Source of the DNA: Fimbriimonadales bacterium
GTDB taxonomy: Bacteria > Armatimonadota > Fimbriimonadia > Fimbriimonadales > GBS-DC
DNA: 9,935 bases
Assembly: GCA_026416065.1 (NCBI GenBank)
Contig: JAOAFW010000204.1
Span: forward strand, 1-9,935
Direction of reading: 5' to 3'
In this document: positions 1 to 5,375 of the stretch, one piece after another
How the letters are laid out: each line of letters starts with the position of its first letter
Position numbering within the stretch: position 1 is the first letter of the stretch
Position numbers and translations under genes: made by a program
Notes under the pieces: generated by a model
Database searches by the model: none
The model's input: the letters and a program-made list of their open reading frames with translations, nothing else
Told to the model about the DNA's origin: nothing

Positions 1-279
1 GAATGTGTGGACTTGCGCTGCGCACAGCATATCGAAAGTCTGCCTGTTGACTTCGTTCTGGCGCTGATAGGGCTGGAGCCAGACCGGACTCTGCTCGAGC
101 CGTTAGGTGTCCCCCCTGGTGCGGGCGGCAAACCCCAACACGACCCAGAAACTTACGAAACGATTGTGCCCGGTCTGTTCATCGGCGGCGCGCTCTCACA
201 AGATGGGTTCATCTATGTGGCGCGTGAACGAGTGAAACACGCAATCGACGCCATATACAAGAGAGCGCGGGAAACATAG
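1..279 (+). CDS. YpdA-like FAD/NAD(P) disulfide reductase, C-terminal end (partial)
   Basis: Only the last 92 codons are in the window; the frame is open to base 1 (E-C-V-D-L...), so the GTG at position 7 is not a credible start. The visible part matches the C-terminus of the two-dinucleotide-binding-fold flavoprotein family. A segment VDFVLALIGLEPDRTLLEPLG is the family's 'ATGY.P' strand, followed by PETYETIVPGLFIGG, the conserved FAD-contacting motif near the end. In thioredoxin reductase this motif normally reads 'AGD'; here it is IGGALSQ, closer to the YpdA (bacillithiol disulfide reductase-like) branch. Known family role: NAD(P)H-dependent reduction of low-molecular-weight or protein disulfides in the cytoplasm. 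Other members of the superfamily cannot be excluded because the CxxC region and both nucleotide-binding motifs lie outside the window. Confidence 0.7.
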   Translation, partial: ECVDLRCAQHIESLPVDFVLALIGLEPDRTLLEPLGVPPGAGGKPQHDPETYETIVPGLFIGGALSQDGFIYVARERVKHAIDAIYKRARET

Positions 280-290
280 CCCGTTTTTTT
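268..290 (+). terminator. short intrinsic terminator at a convergent gene junction
   Basis: CGGG (268-271) pairs with CCCG (280-283) across an 8-base loop, with a possible extra G-T pair at 267/284. Seven T follow at 284-290. The loop contains the TAG stop (277-279) of the flavoprotein gene, so terminator and stop codon overlap. The stem is short but GC-only. A second hairpin at 296-315 (GAGC/GCTC and GTCC/GGAC, one bulged T) overlaps the stop codon of the opposing hydrolase gene. It has no U-tract in either direction. Confidence 0.5.
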
Positions 291-313
291 GAGGCGAGCG
301 TCCGTCGGACTGC

Positions 314-1249
314 TCAACGCACGAACTCGCGTATCAAGCGCGTGAACTCGTCAGGCTTGTTCAAGTAAGGGAAATGCCCAGCATCCGAAAAAGTATGCAC
401 CCGCGCTCCGACATACAGAGCGCGCAATCTCTCACGCAGGGCAGGCTGCACAAGTGGGTCGTTCACCGACTCAATAATCAGCACGGGAACCGGTACTGGT
501 TGCACGGGAAATTGCTCCACGATGCATTGGTATCGCGCAAGGAAAAGCGTTTTGTTCATCCGTCCATAGGTCATCTCCAACAAAAAAGCATGGGTCAGAG
601 GATCACTGCCTGATGCCGGCACAACCACCTGCTCCACATTTTGACGCACGACACGCATCACCAGCCAGTTAGGAAGCCACCGCAACAGTATCGCGCGTGT
701 GCGGTTTTCGCGTTCGATAACTTCATTCGGTGGGAAGGTATTGGCAAACACGGCGTGGGTGAATTTGTGTGGGTGCTTCTGGATAAGGTATTGAGCCACA
801 TAGCCGCCCAGAGAACTTCCCACAACGGCGCAACGCTTGATACCTTCCCTATCGAGTATCCCGCTGATACCGGTGTCCATAGATTTGAGCGAGGATGCAG
901 CAGGATAGGTCACGGCAATGAGACGATATTCGGACCTCAGGGCGTTTATCTGATGGAACCAGATGTCGTATGCTCCGGTCATGCCGTGTAAGAAGAGAAT
1001 AGTGTGCTTGCCTTCACCCACAACTACATAACGCCACTCCTGTCCATTCACCTTCAATATGCGTAGTGGATACGCCTCGCGAAACGCTTTCAGTTCCTGT
1101 ACTTTAGTTCGGTCTACACCCGCGTAGAGCTGCTCGAAAGGCACTTGGGGCACTGGAATGAGGTAGAACATCGTTCCACCTATCGTAAGCAACGCACCAG
1201 CCACCACACAACCCGCTCGCTTGCGCTGTGCAGACCGTTTCGGTTTCAT
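314..1249 (-). CDS. membrane-anchored alpha/beta hydrolase
   Basis: The 311-residue protein has a basic N-terminus (MKPKRSAQRKR), then one hydrophobic segment at about residues 13-33. This is probably an uncleaved signal anchor, which would place the catalytic domain outside the membrane; a cleaved signal is less likely. The alpha/beta-hydrolase fold is clear. LFLHGMTG (86-92) is the oxyanion HG region, GSSLGG (144-149) is the nucleophile elbow with Ser146, Asp264 in SVNDP is the probable acid, and His292 in DAGHFPYLNKP is the catalytic histidine. All three triad members are present. The substrate cannot be told from sequence: esterase, lipase, peptidase or C-C hydrolase are all possible. An AGGA lies about 16 bases before the ATG, too far to be a good ribosome site, so initiation may be weak. 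It is transcribed alone, convergent with the flavoprotein and divergent from the zinc-finger operon. Confidence 0.85.
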   Translation of the reverse strand: MKPKRSAQRKRAGCVVAGALLTIGGTMFYLIPVPQVPFEQLYAGVDRTKVQELKAFREAYPLRILKVNGQEWRYVVVGEGKHTILFLHGMTGAYDIWFHQINALRSEYRLIAVTYPAASSLKSMDTGISGILDREGIKRCAVVGSSLGGYVAQYLIQKHPHKFTHAVFANTFPPNEVIERENRTRAILLRWLPNWLVMRVVRQNVEQVVVPASGSDPLTHAFLLEMTYGRMNKTLFLARYQCIVEQFPVQPVPVPVLIIESVNDPLVQPALRERLRALYVGARVHTFSDAGHFPYLNKPDEFTRLIREFVR

Positions 1250-1371
1250 TTGGCTTAATGTTTCGTTCCTAAAGGTGTGTCTTCCTGCTGGGAGTTTTTT
1301 TAATGTCCCTGGAACAGCGAACGAGAGCCGCGCACCTCAGGCATTTAGAGCAAATGTCTTTTCCTTTTTGG

Positions 1372-1388
1372 TACAATATAGGTAGAGG
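1372..1388 (+). promoter_or_regulatory. putative promoter -10 box and RBS of the zinc-finger operon
   Basis: TACAAT at 1372-1377 is a good -10 hexamer. I see no convincing -35 at 16-18 bases upstream. The expected transcript start (about 1384) falls on GGTAGAGG (1381-1388), a purine-rich ribosome site 9 bases before the ATG at 1398. The mRNA leader would then be very short. The rest of the intergenic stretch (1250-1371) contains a T7 run at about 1300-1306 and no gene. Confidence 0.45.
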
Positions 1389-1397
1389 TTGGGACTG

Positions 1398-2072
1398 ATG
1401 CGACGGGGCGAATGCGACTGGACGCGGAGGCGGCGGTGGCGCTATTTGGACAAGACGCTGCCTGCGTCGTTGCAACGGCGGGTGGAAGCGCACTTAGCGG
1501 TGTGTATTCCCTGCCGTGCTGAGTTCACACTGGCGCAGGACGCCTTGAACGCCCTGACCGCAGGCAACCCCTTGACGCCCGAGCAGCAACGTGCCCTGCA
1601 GCGCCCGAAAGCAAGGCTTTCTTTGAGCAGGATTGCCACCATCGCTATCCTTGCGCTCTTGATGGGAGCGAGCTTTTACTGGTACCGTACTCAAGGCAAC
1701 ATCTTGCTGGCACGTCTGAGTCAGCGCGGGATCCAGGCAGATGCGCAGGTGATGGACGCTACTCCTGCGCCGTTCAAAGCGGGGTCTGATGAGCCGCTGG
1801 TGAAGCTTCAGGAGTCGGATGCAACAACATCCCCTGCACTCGAGCCTCGCAACATCTCTGCAACACCTCAACCTGCGGTCGCTTCAACACCACCCAAGCC
1901 CCCTCGAACGGTTGCGCCTCGGCGCACTTTGGTGCGACCGAAGCGCCGCGTTGCTCGTCCAAGAACCCCTGCACGCCCACCTCGTTCCCCGATGCCCGCG
2001 AAAGGCACGGTGGAAGTGTATGATGAGGCTGGCAGCCTCATCAAGCGCGAAAAGATGGAGGAGAAGCCATGA
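1398..2072 (+). CDS. zf-HC2 anti-sigma-factor-like membrane protein
   Basis: The ATG at 1398 is chosen over an in-frame TTG at 1389 because GGTAGAGG precedes it at proper spacing; the product is 224 residues. The N-terminal 45 residues fit the cytoplasmic zinc-binding anti-sigma domain (zf-HC2). They include Cys6, then W-R-YLDKTLPASLQRRVEAHL, then the signature H32-x3-C36-x2-C39. One transmembrane helix spans about 79-96. The outside part is low-complexity, Pro/Thr/Arg-rich (about 145-200), and ends with EVYDEAGSLIKREKMEEKP. Known family role: such proteins bind and hold ECF sigma factors at the membrane and release them on a signal. No sigma gene is adjacent here, so either the partner is encoded elsewhere or the domain has been reused. 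It is the first gene of a coupled trio; its TGA overlaps the next ATG. Confidence 0.75.
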   Translation: MRRGECDWTRRRRWRYLDKTLPASLQRRVEAHLAVCIPCRAEFTLAQDALNALTAGNPLTPEQQRALQRPKARLSLSRIATIAILALLMGASFYWYRTQGNILLARLSQRGIQADAQVMDATPAPFKAGSDEPLVKLQESDATTSPALEPRNISATPQPAVASTPPKPPRTVAPRRTLVRPKRRVARPRTPARPPRSPMPAKGTVEVYDEAGSLIKREKMEEKP

Positions 2073-2818
2073 TTCTGCGTTCTCAGGAAACGGTAATTAG
2101 CTTAGAAGCACGCGGTACAGATGCCCGCGAAGTGTTCGCTGAGTTGTTCGCCCAAGTGAAGGCGAATTTCGTACTGCAAATCGACATCCAGCGCCCAGTG
2201 TATCTGACCCTGCGCGAGACGCCCTTCCAGCGTGCACTGCAGATGCTGTGTGAAGCAACCAACACACGCTATAGCGTGCGTGACGGGATTTACTACATCG
2301 TGCCTATAGTAAACACACCCACTGTGCCCCCTAAGCAAGTTCAAGAGTCACGCCCACGTACCGTGCGGCTGGTAGGGACAGGGGTGCTTCTACGCACAGC
2401 AGCTGCGGAAATCACCAAGCAGGCGGGCGTTAAGGTAGAGGTCTCCCCCGATGCACCGAATCTGCGCTATAATCTGAACCTGCCGGATGTGGATGTGGAG
2501 ACAGCTCTGGACGCGCTGTGCCAGGGTACAGGGCTGCGATGGCAGAAGATCGAGAATGGTTATCGTATCACGACACCCGGCCTGCCTCAGGCGCGCCCTG
2601 CGCCGTCAATCGTGGAAGCTGCGGCTGTCGGTCCTCGTAGCGCGAGGGCGAACCCGCACTCCGCACCCAGCCGTACCGTTTTACCAAATCAATCGCTCCG
2701 CTGTCAAAAGTGCCGCTATGAACTGCAACTCGACTGGCGTTACTGTCCTGTCTGCGGCGCGTTCGTAAAGCATATCACGGACAAAGCTAAACGCGAACAG
2801 GAGCAGAAGCCCAGATGA
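2069..2818 (+). CDS. double STN-like domain protein with C-terminal zinc ribbon
   Basis: The start ATG (2069) overlaps the previous stop (ATGA) and is preceded by GGAGGAG (2057-2063), so it is translationally coupled. The 249-residue product has two similar modules, at about 10-79 and 98-168. Each has the pattern of the secretin/TonB short N-terminal (STN, DUF4974-like) fold: a helix with hydrophobic spacing, 'VYLTLRETPFQRALQML' or 'LNLPDVDVETALDAL', then a Y-R-Y-hydrophobic strand. A Pro/Ala/Ser linker (about 170-208) leads to a C4 zinc ribbon, C212-x2-C215 and C226-x2-C229. STN modules normally act in the periplasm, binding partners of secretins or TonB-dependent receptors. Yet there is no signal peptide or membrane segment, and the zinc ribbon suggests the cytoplasm. 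Function is unknown. It may be a partner of the anti-sigma-like protein or part of an envelope-linked sensor. Confidence 0.7.
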   Translation: MILRSQETVISLEARGTDAREVFAELFAQVKANFVLQIDIQRPVYLTLRETPFQRALQMLCEATNTRYSVRDGIYYIVPIVNTPTVPPKQVQESRPRTVRLVGTGVLLRTAAAEITKQAGVKVEVSPDAPNLRYNLNLPDVDVETALDALCQGTGLRWQKIENGYRITTPGLPQARPAPSIVEAAAVGPRSARANPHSAPSRTVLPNQSLRCQKCRYELQLDWRYCPVCGAFVKHITDKAKREQEQKPR

Positions 2819-3270
2819 CCTGCTATCTTCACCCTCACACGCCTGCGATTGCGACCTGCAAGGACTGTCGACAGCCTGTATGCGAGGTCTGCCTCGTGAA
2901 AGTAAACGGAAAACTGTACTGCGAACACTGTGCTGTGAATCGACATCAGCAAAGTCCCCTCTGGGCGGGGGTATTCAGCTTCTTTGTGCCGGGGTTAGGG
3001 CAGCTTTACAACGGCGATTGGGCAAAAGGGATTGCGATACTCCTTACAGGTTGGCTCATCCTGCCTTGGGTCTATGGCGTGATTGATGCGGTGTTAGTGG
3101 CACAGGCAATTGCGCAGGGAGAGCGCGAGGCAGCGACCGTTGCACCCGGCTATATTATCCTTGCGATGAAGTTGGGTGTTATCGGGCTGAGCTGCCTGTA
3201 CCTCTCGCTGGTGTGGACAGTAATCAGCTTTTTCATGGCTGTCGCGGGGCTGTCGTTAGCACAACCGTGA
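2815..3270 (+). CDS. B-box-type zinc finger plus TM2 domain membrane protein
   Basis: ATG at 2815 overlaps the preceding TGA by ATGA; AGGAG at 2799-2803 may assist initiation. The 151-residue protein begins with a Cys/His cluster resembling a B-box finger: C3, H6, C15-x2-C18, C23-x2-C26, C36-x2-C39, H44. After a short linker comes a TM2-like domain with the signature PGLGQLYNGDWAKGIAIL (59-76) and helix ILLTGWLILPWVYGVIDAVLVA. A further hydrophobic region lies at about 111-147. Total topology is probably three or four helices with the finger in the cytoplasm. Bacterial fusions of these two domains are known as uncharacterised proteins; the biochemical role is not established. The ATGA coupling indicates matched production with the two upstream zinc-finger proteins. 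The gene ends three bases before the 3' end of a convergent tRNA gene, with no evident terminator between. Confidence 0.75.
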   Translation: MTCYLHPHTPAIATCKDCRQPVCEVCLVKVNGKLYCEHCAVNRHQQSPLWAGVFSFFVPGLGQLYNGDWAKGIAILLTGWLILPWVYGVIDAVLVAQAIAQGEREAATVAPGYIILAMKLGVIGLSCLYLSLVWTVISFFMAVAGLSLAQP

Positions 3271-3272
3271 AA

Positions 3273-3347
3273 TGGTGAGCCGGGAGGGATTCGAACCCTC
3301 GACCCACGGATTAAAAGTCCGTTGCTCTACCGCTGAGCTACCGGCTC
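3273..3347 (-). tRNA. tRNA-Lys (anticodon UUU), CCA encoded
   Basis: Read on the minus strand, this folds into a full cloverleaf of 75 bases including CCA. The acceptor GAGCCGG pairs with CCGGCTC, the D stem is GCTC/GAGC, and the anticodon stem ACGGA/TCCGT carries loop CTTTTAA. The T arm GAGGG/CCCTC has loop TTCGAAT, followed by discriminator A and encoded CCA (3273-3275 on the plus strand reads TGG). The anticodon is UUU, hence lysine AAA/AAG. The gene lies tail to tail with the TM2 gene and head to head with glcF. Confidence 0.97.
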
Positions 3348-3356
3348 ACGACGCAC

Positions 3357-3386
3357 ATTATACCCGAACAACTCGCGTCAGCGCAA
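3357..3386 (-). promoter_or_regulatory. promoter of tRNA-Lys
   Basis: On the minus strand a perfect TATAAT (plus coordinates 3357-3362) has TTGCGC (3381-3386) 18 bases upstream as a partial -35. Transcription would start about three bases before the mature tRNA 5' end at 3347. This fits a directly processed tRNA transcript. Confidence 0.65.
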
Positions 3387-3413
3387 CACCTCACGTTGGA
3401 TTCTCCCTATGCT

Positions 3414-3422
3414 TGGTATACT
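3414..3422 (+). promoter_or_regulatory. extended -10 promoter of glcF
   Basis: TGG-TATACT is an extended -10 element (TGn plus TATACT at 3417-3422). A weak -35-like TTGGAT lies at 3396-3401, with a short 15-base gap. The expected start point (about 3429) is only two bases before the ATG at 3431, and there is no Shine-Dalgarno. The mRNA is therefore probably leaderless. This promoter lies back to back with the tRNA-Lys promoter. Confidence 0.55.
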
Positions 3423-3430
3423 ATGACAGC

Positions 3431-4657
3431 ATGCTCGACCAGCGCGACCTTCAGAAGTGTATCCACTGCGGATTATGTTTGCAGGCGTGCCCAACCTATG
3501 TGGCAACGGGTCAGGAAGCCGAATCGCCACGTGGGAGAATCTACCTGATGCGTCAGGCGCATGAGGGACGCATCCAGTGGGCGCAGGCACAGCCGCATAT
3601 CGACGCCTGTATGGGATGTCTGGGATGTCAGACCGCATGCCCGTCAGGCGTACCTTACGGGCAGTTGATTGAAGCCGCTCGCGTGGAGGTCGAGCAACGT
3701 GCCCGCACACCGTTCCAACGCTTTGTGCGACAGCAGGCAATCGGCAGTTTCACGAACCCGACGCGCCTGCGCCTGCTACTGAAAGCGGCAAGCGCGATAG
3801 GCATCCGCAAGACGCCGCGCTGGATGGCGCACTTGCTGGGAGCGCACGACACAGCGGTGCGCCTGCCCGCCCTGCCCCGAAGTATATGGCGACCTGCCAG
3901 AGCCGTCTATCCCGCGCAGGGCGAACGCAAAGCCACCGTCGGTCTGCTGCTCGGCTGCGCAATGCGAGTGCTGTTTGACCGCGTGCATCGCGCGACGGTG
4001 GGCATGCTCACACTCGCGGGCTACGAAGTGCACATCCCCCGCCATCAGGGCTGTTGCGGTGCGCTGTGGGTGCATAATGGATACTCCAGGCAGGCGCAAC
4101 GCCACGCCCGCAGGCTCTTCCATGCTTTCCGAGAGATGGACTACATCGTGGTCAACGCCGCTGGCTGCGGTTCCACAATGAAAGAGTATGGACTGCTGTT
4201 CAAGGACACTCCAGAACGTGAGGAGGCGAAAAGCTTCTCCCAGCGCGTGCGCGATGTGCACGAACTGCTCTATGAGTCCGACCTGCCTGAACCGAAACGT
4301 AACGACTCGCTTTGCATCACCTATCACGATGCATGCCATCTTTTGCACGGACAGGGTATCCGCCAGCAGCCGCGCGAGTTGCTGAAACGCTTGCCAAGCG
4401 TGAAACTGATTGAGATGGATGGCTCCGACCTATGCTGCGGTTCTGCAGGAATCTACAATCTGTTGCAACCCACACTTGCACGTGATGCCTTGCAGCGCAA
4501 GGTGAAAAATATTCGCGATACAGGCGCAACGATTGTCGCCAGTGCGAATCCCGGCTGCACCCTCTGGATACAGCAAGGCATACAGGAGTCAGACGCGCCC
4601 ATCGAAGTGCTGCACCCGGTGGAGATACTGGCGAAAGCCTATGATGCCATGCCATAA
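3431..4657 (+). CDS. glcF: glycolate oxidase iron-sulfur subunit (GlcF-like)
   Basis: The 408-residue product matches the usual GlcF length. Two 4Fe-4S ferredoxin motifs sit near the N-terminus: C10-x2-C13-x2-C16-x3-C20-P and C60-x2-C63-x2-C66-x3-C70-P. They are followed by two Cys-rich CCG modules: HQGCCG (205-210) with C176 and C246, then HDACH (299-303), LCCG (334-337) and C376. Known family role: GlcF passes electrons from the flavin subunits GlcD/GlcE, oxidising glycolate (or related 2-hydroxy acids such as lactate in LutA-type relatives) at the membrane face. GlcD and GlcE are not in this window, so the true donor is open. ATG 3431 is chosen because everything upstream in the frame is antisense tRNA and promoter sequence. 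The next gene starts 8 bases after the stop. Confidence 0.87.
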   Translation: MLDQRDLQKCIHCGLCLQACPTYVATGQEAESPRGRIYLMRQAHEGRIQWAQAQPHIDACMGCLGCQTACPSGVPYGQLIEAARVEVEQRARTPFQRFVRQQAIGSFTNPTRLRLLLKAASAIGIRKTPRWMAHLLGAHDTAVRLPALPRSIWRPARAVYPAQGERKATVGLLLGCAMRVLFDRVHRATVGMLTLAGYEVHIPRHQGCCGALWVHNGYSRQAQRHARRLFHAFREMDYIVVNAAGCGSTMKEYGLLFKDTPEREEAKSFSQRVRDVHELLYESDLPEPKRNDSLCITYHDACHLLHGQGIRQQPRELLKRLPSVKLIEMDGSDLCCGSAGIYNLLQPTLARDALQRKVKNIRDTGATIVASANPGCTLWIQQGIQESDAPIEVLHPVEILAKAYDAMP

Positions 4658-4665
4658 TAAACGGT

Positions 4666-5205
4666 ATGCGGTTTCGGAAGGACGAACCTCCGGGCTGGTT
4701 GCGACGATGGTGCCCCGACGAACATGTGCAGAGTGTGGCAGAAATCACGCCAGAACACCTGCAGTCGCTGGGCATCCACGCGCTACTGCTCGACCTGGAC
4801 AACACCATTACTCCATGGCGCAGTCACAAGGTGCCACTTGAGGTCGCGGAGTGGATAAAGCGAATGCAGGCTGCGGGATTTAAGCTCTGCTTCGTGTCGA
4901 ACACCCGAAATCTGGGCAGGCTTCAGTGGCTGAGCGAGCAGTTAGGCATTCCCTACGCTCGGGGACCAATGAAGCCCCGCAGAACCATGCTACGACGTGC
5001 GCTGGAGATGCTCGATGTAGAACCCCAACAAACAGCCATCGTGGGCGACCAGCTGTTTACCGATGTGTGGGGCGGCAATCGCTTGGGGATTTACACGATT
5101 TGGGTGCATCCGATGCACCCGCGCGAATTCATCGGCACGAAAGTCAGTCGCCAGGTGGAGAGGTGGCTGTTGAAACGACTGGAGCCTTATCGGGTGGACA
5201 AATGA
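4666..5205 (+). CDS. YqeG family HAD IIIA-type phosphatase
   Basis: The 179-residue protein has the four HAD motifs. LLDLDNT (41-47) gives Asp43 as nucleophile and Asp45 as general acid/base. FVSNT (76-80) is motif II, GPMKP with Lys103 is motif III, and VGDQLFTDV (126-134) with Asp128 and Asp133 supplies the metal ligands. There is essentially no cap domain, which fits subclass III. N-terminal W/P-rich residues (PPGWLRRWCPDEHVQSV) resemble the YqeG/GEP4 group. Eukaryotic Gep4 is a phosphatidylglycerophosphate phosphatase; several bacterial YqeG proteins have no settled substrate, so that role is only a possibility. An in-frame stop at 4642-4644 leaves ATG 4666 as the only usual start. There is no clear Shine-Dalgarno, so translation probably depends on reinitiation after the GlcF stop 8 bases upstream. 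Confidence 0.85.
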   Translation: MRFRKDEPPGWLRRWCPDEHVQSVAEITPEHLQSLGIHALLLDLDNTITPWRSHKVPLEVAEWIKRMQAAGFKLCFVSNTRNLGRLQWLSEQLGIPYARGPMKPRRTMLRRALEMLDVEPQQTAIVGDQLFTDVWGGNRLGIYTIWVHPMHPREFIGTKVSRQVERWLLKRLEPYRVDK

Positions 5206-5301
5206 ACTCTGAGCATGCCGCTCAACAACGGACACTAAGTATAGGGATCGGATGAAACAGCCTACGTGGCATGTTAGGAAATTGTAAGCTAAATCGAGAG
5301 C

Positions 5302-5319
5302 TGGCAGGTACATTTGCCA
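5302..5319. repeat. inverted repeat TGGCA-N8-TGCCA upstream of the secreted-protein gene
   Basis: TGGCA (5302-5306) and TGCCA (5315-5319) form a perfect 5-base inverted repeat separated by 8 bases, with a further G-T wobble inside. It lies 15-32 bases before the TATAAT box, where a -35 element would be expected. This is the place of a regulator operator, though short palindromes also arise by chance. Confidence 0.3.
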
Positions 5320-5333
5320 ATCTGGAGTAATTG

Positions 5334-5339
5334 TATAAT
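5334..5339 (+). promoter_or_regulatory. -10 box of the secreted propeller gene
   Basis: A perfect TATAAT at 5334-5339 sits 37 bases before the start codon. No good -35 is visible; TTGCCA at 5314-5319 is only 14 bases away. This suggests an activator-dependent or atypical promoter. The rest of the 170-base intergenic region (5206-5375) contains no gene and no clear terminator for the upstream operon. Confidence 0.55.
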
Positions 5340-5340
5340 T

Positions 5341-5360
5341 GGTGTACTTTGCAATACACC
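5341..5360. repeat. inverted repeat GGTGTA-N8-TACACC at the transcript start
   Basis: GGTGTA (5341-5346) and TACACC (5355-5360) are perfect inverse complements around CTTTGCAA. The expected start point (about 5346) lies in the left arm. It could be an operator blocking the promoter, or, if transcription starts at its left edge, a 5' hairpin next to the Shine-Dalgarno. Confidence 0.5.
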
Positions 5361-5361
5361 G

Positions 5362-5369
5362 AAGGAGGT
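5362..5369 (+). promoter_or_regulatory. strong Shine-Dalgarno fixing the start at 5376
   Basis: AAGGAGGT is a full anti-16S match, 6 bases before ATG 5376. It rules out the longer in-frame TTG at 5331, which lies upstream of the -10 box. Confidence 0.85.
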
Positions 5370-5375
5370 TACTAC

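Noticed and set aside
1296..1310. T7 run after a GGGAG as a terminator
   Set aside because: No GC-rich stem precedes it on the plus strand, and no plus-strand gene ends nearby. It is more likely AT-rich promoter-region sequence.
3272..3430. Start of the GlcF-like protein at 3272
   Set aside because: That stretch is the antisense of a complete tRNA-Lys plus two promoters. Homology to GlcF and the local promoter place the start at 3431.
3776..4348. Long open frame on the minus strand inside glcF (190 codons)
   Set aside because: It is fully antisense to a well-supported gene with all family motifs and shows no recognisable domain; high GC makes such shadows common.
4317..4808. Minus-strand open frame spanning the glcF-phosphatase junction
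   Set aside because: It crosses two well-supported genes and contains no motif; it is a shadow frame.
5331..5375. TTG at 5331 as the start of the large secreted protein
   Set aside because: It lies upstream of the TATAAT box, and a full Shine-Dalgarno sits just before ATG 5376, which also opens a proper signal peptide.
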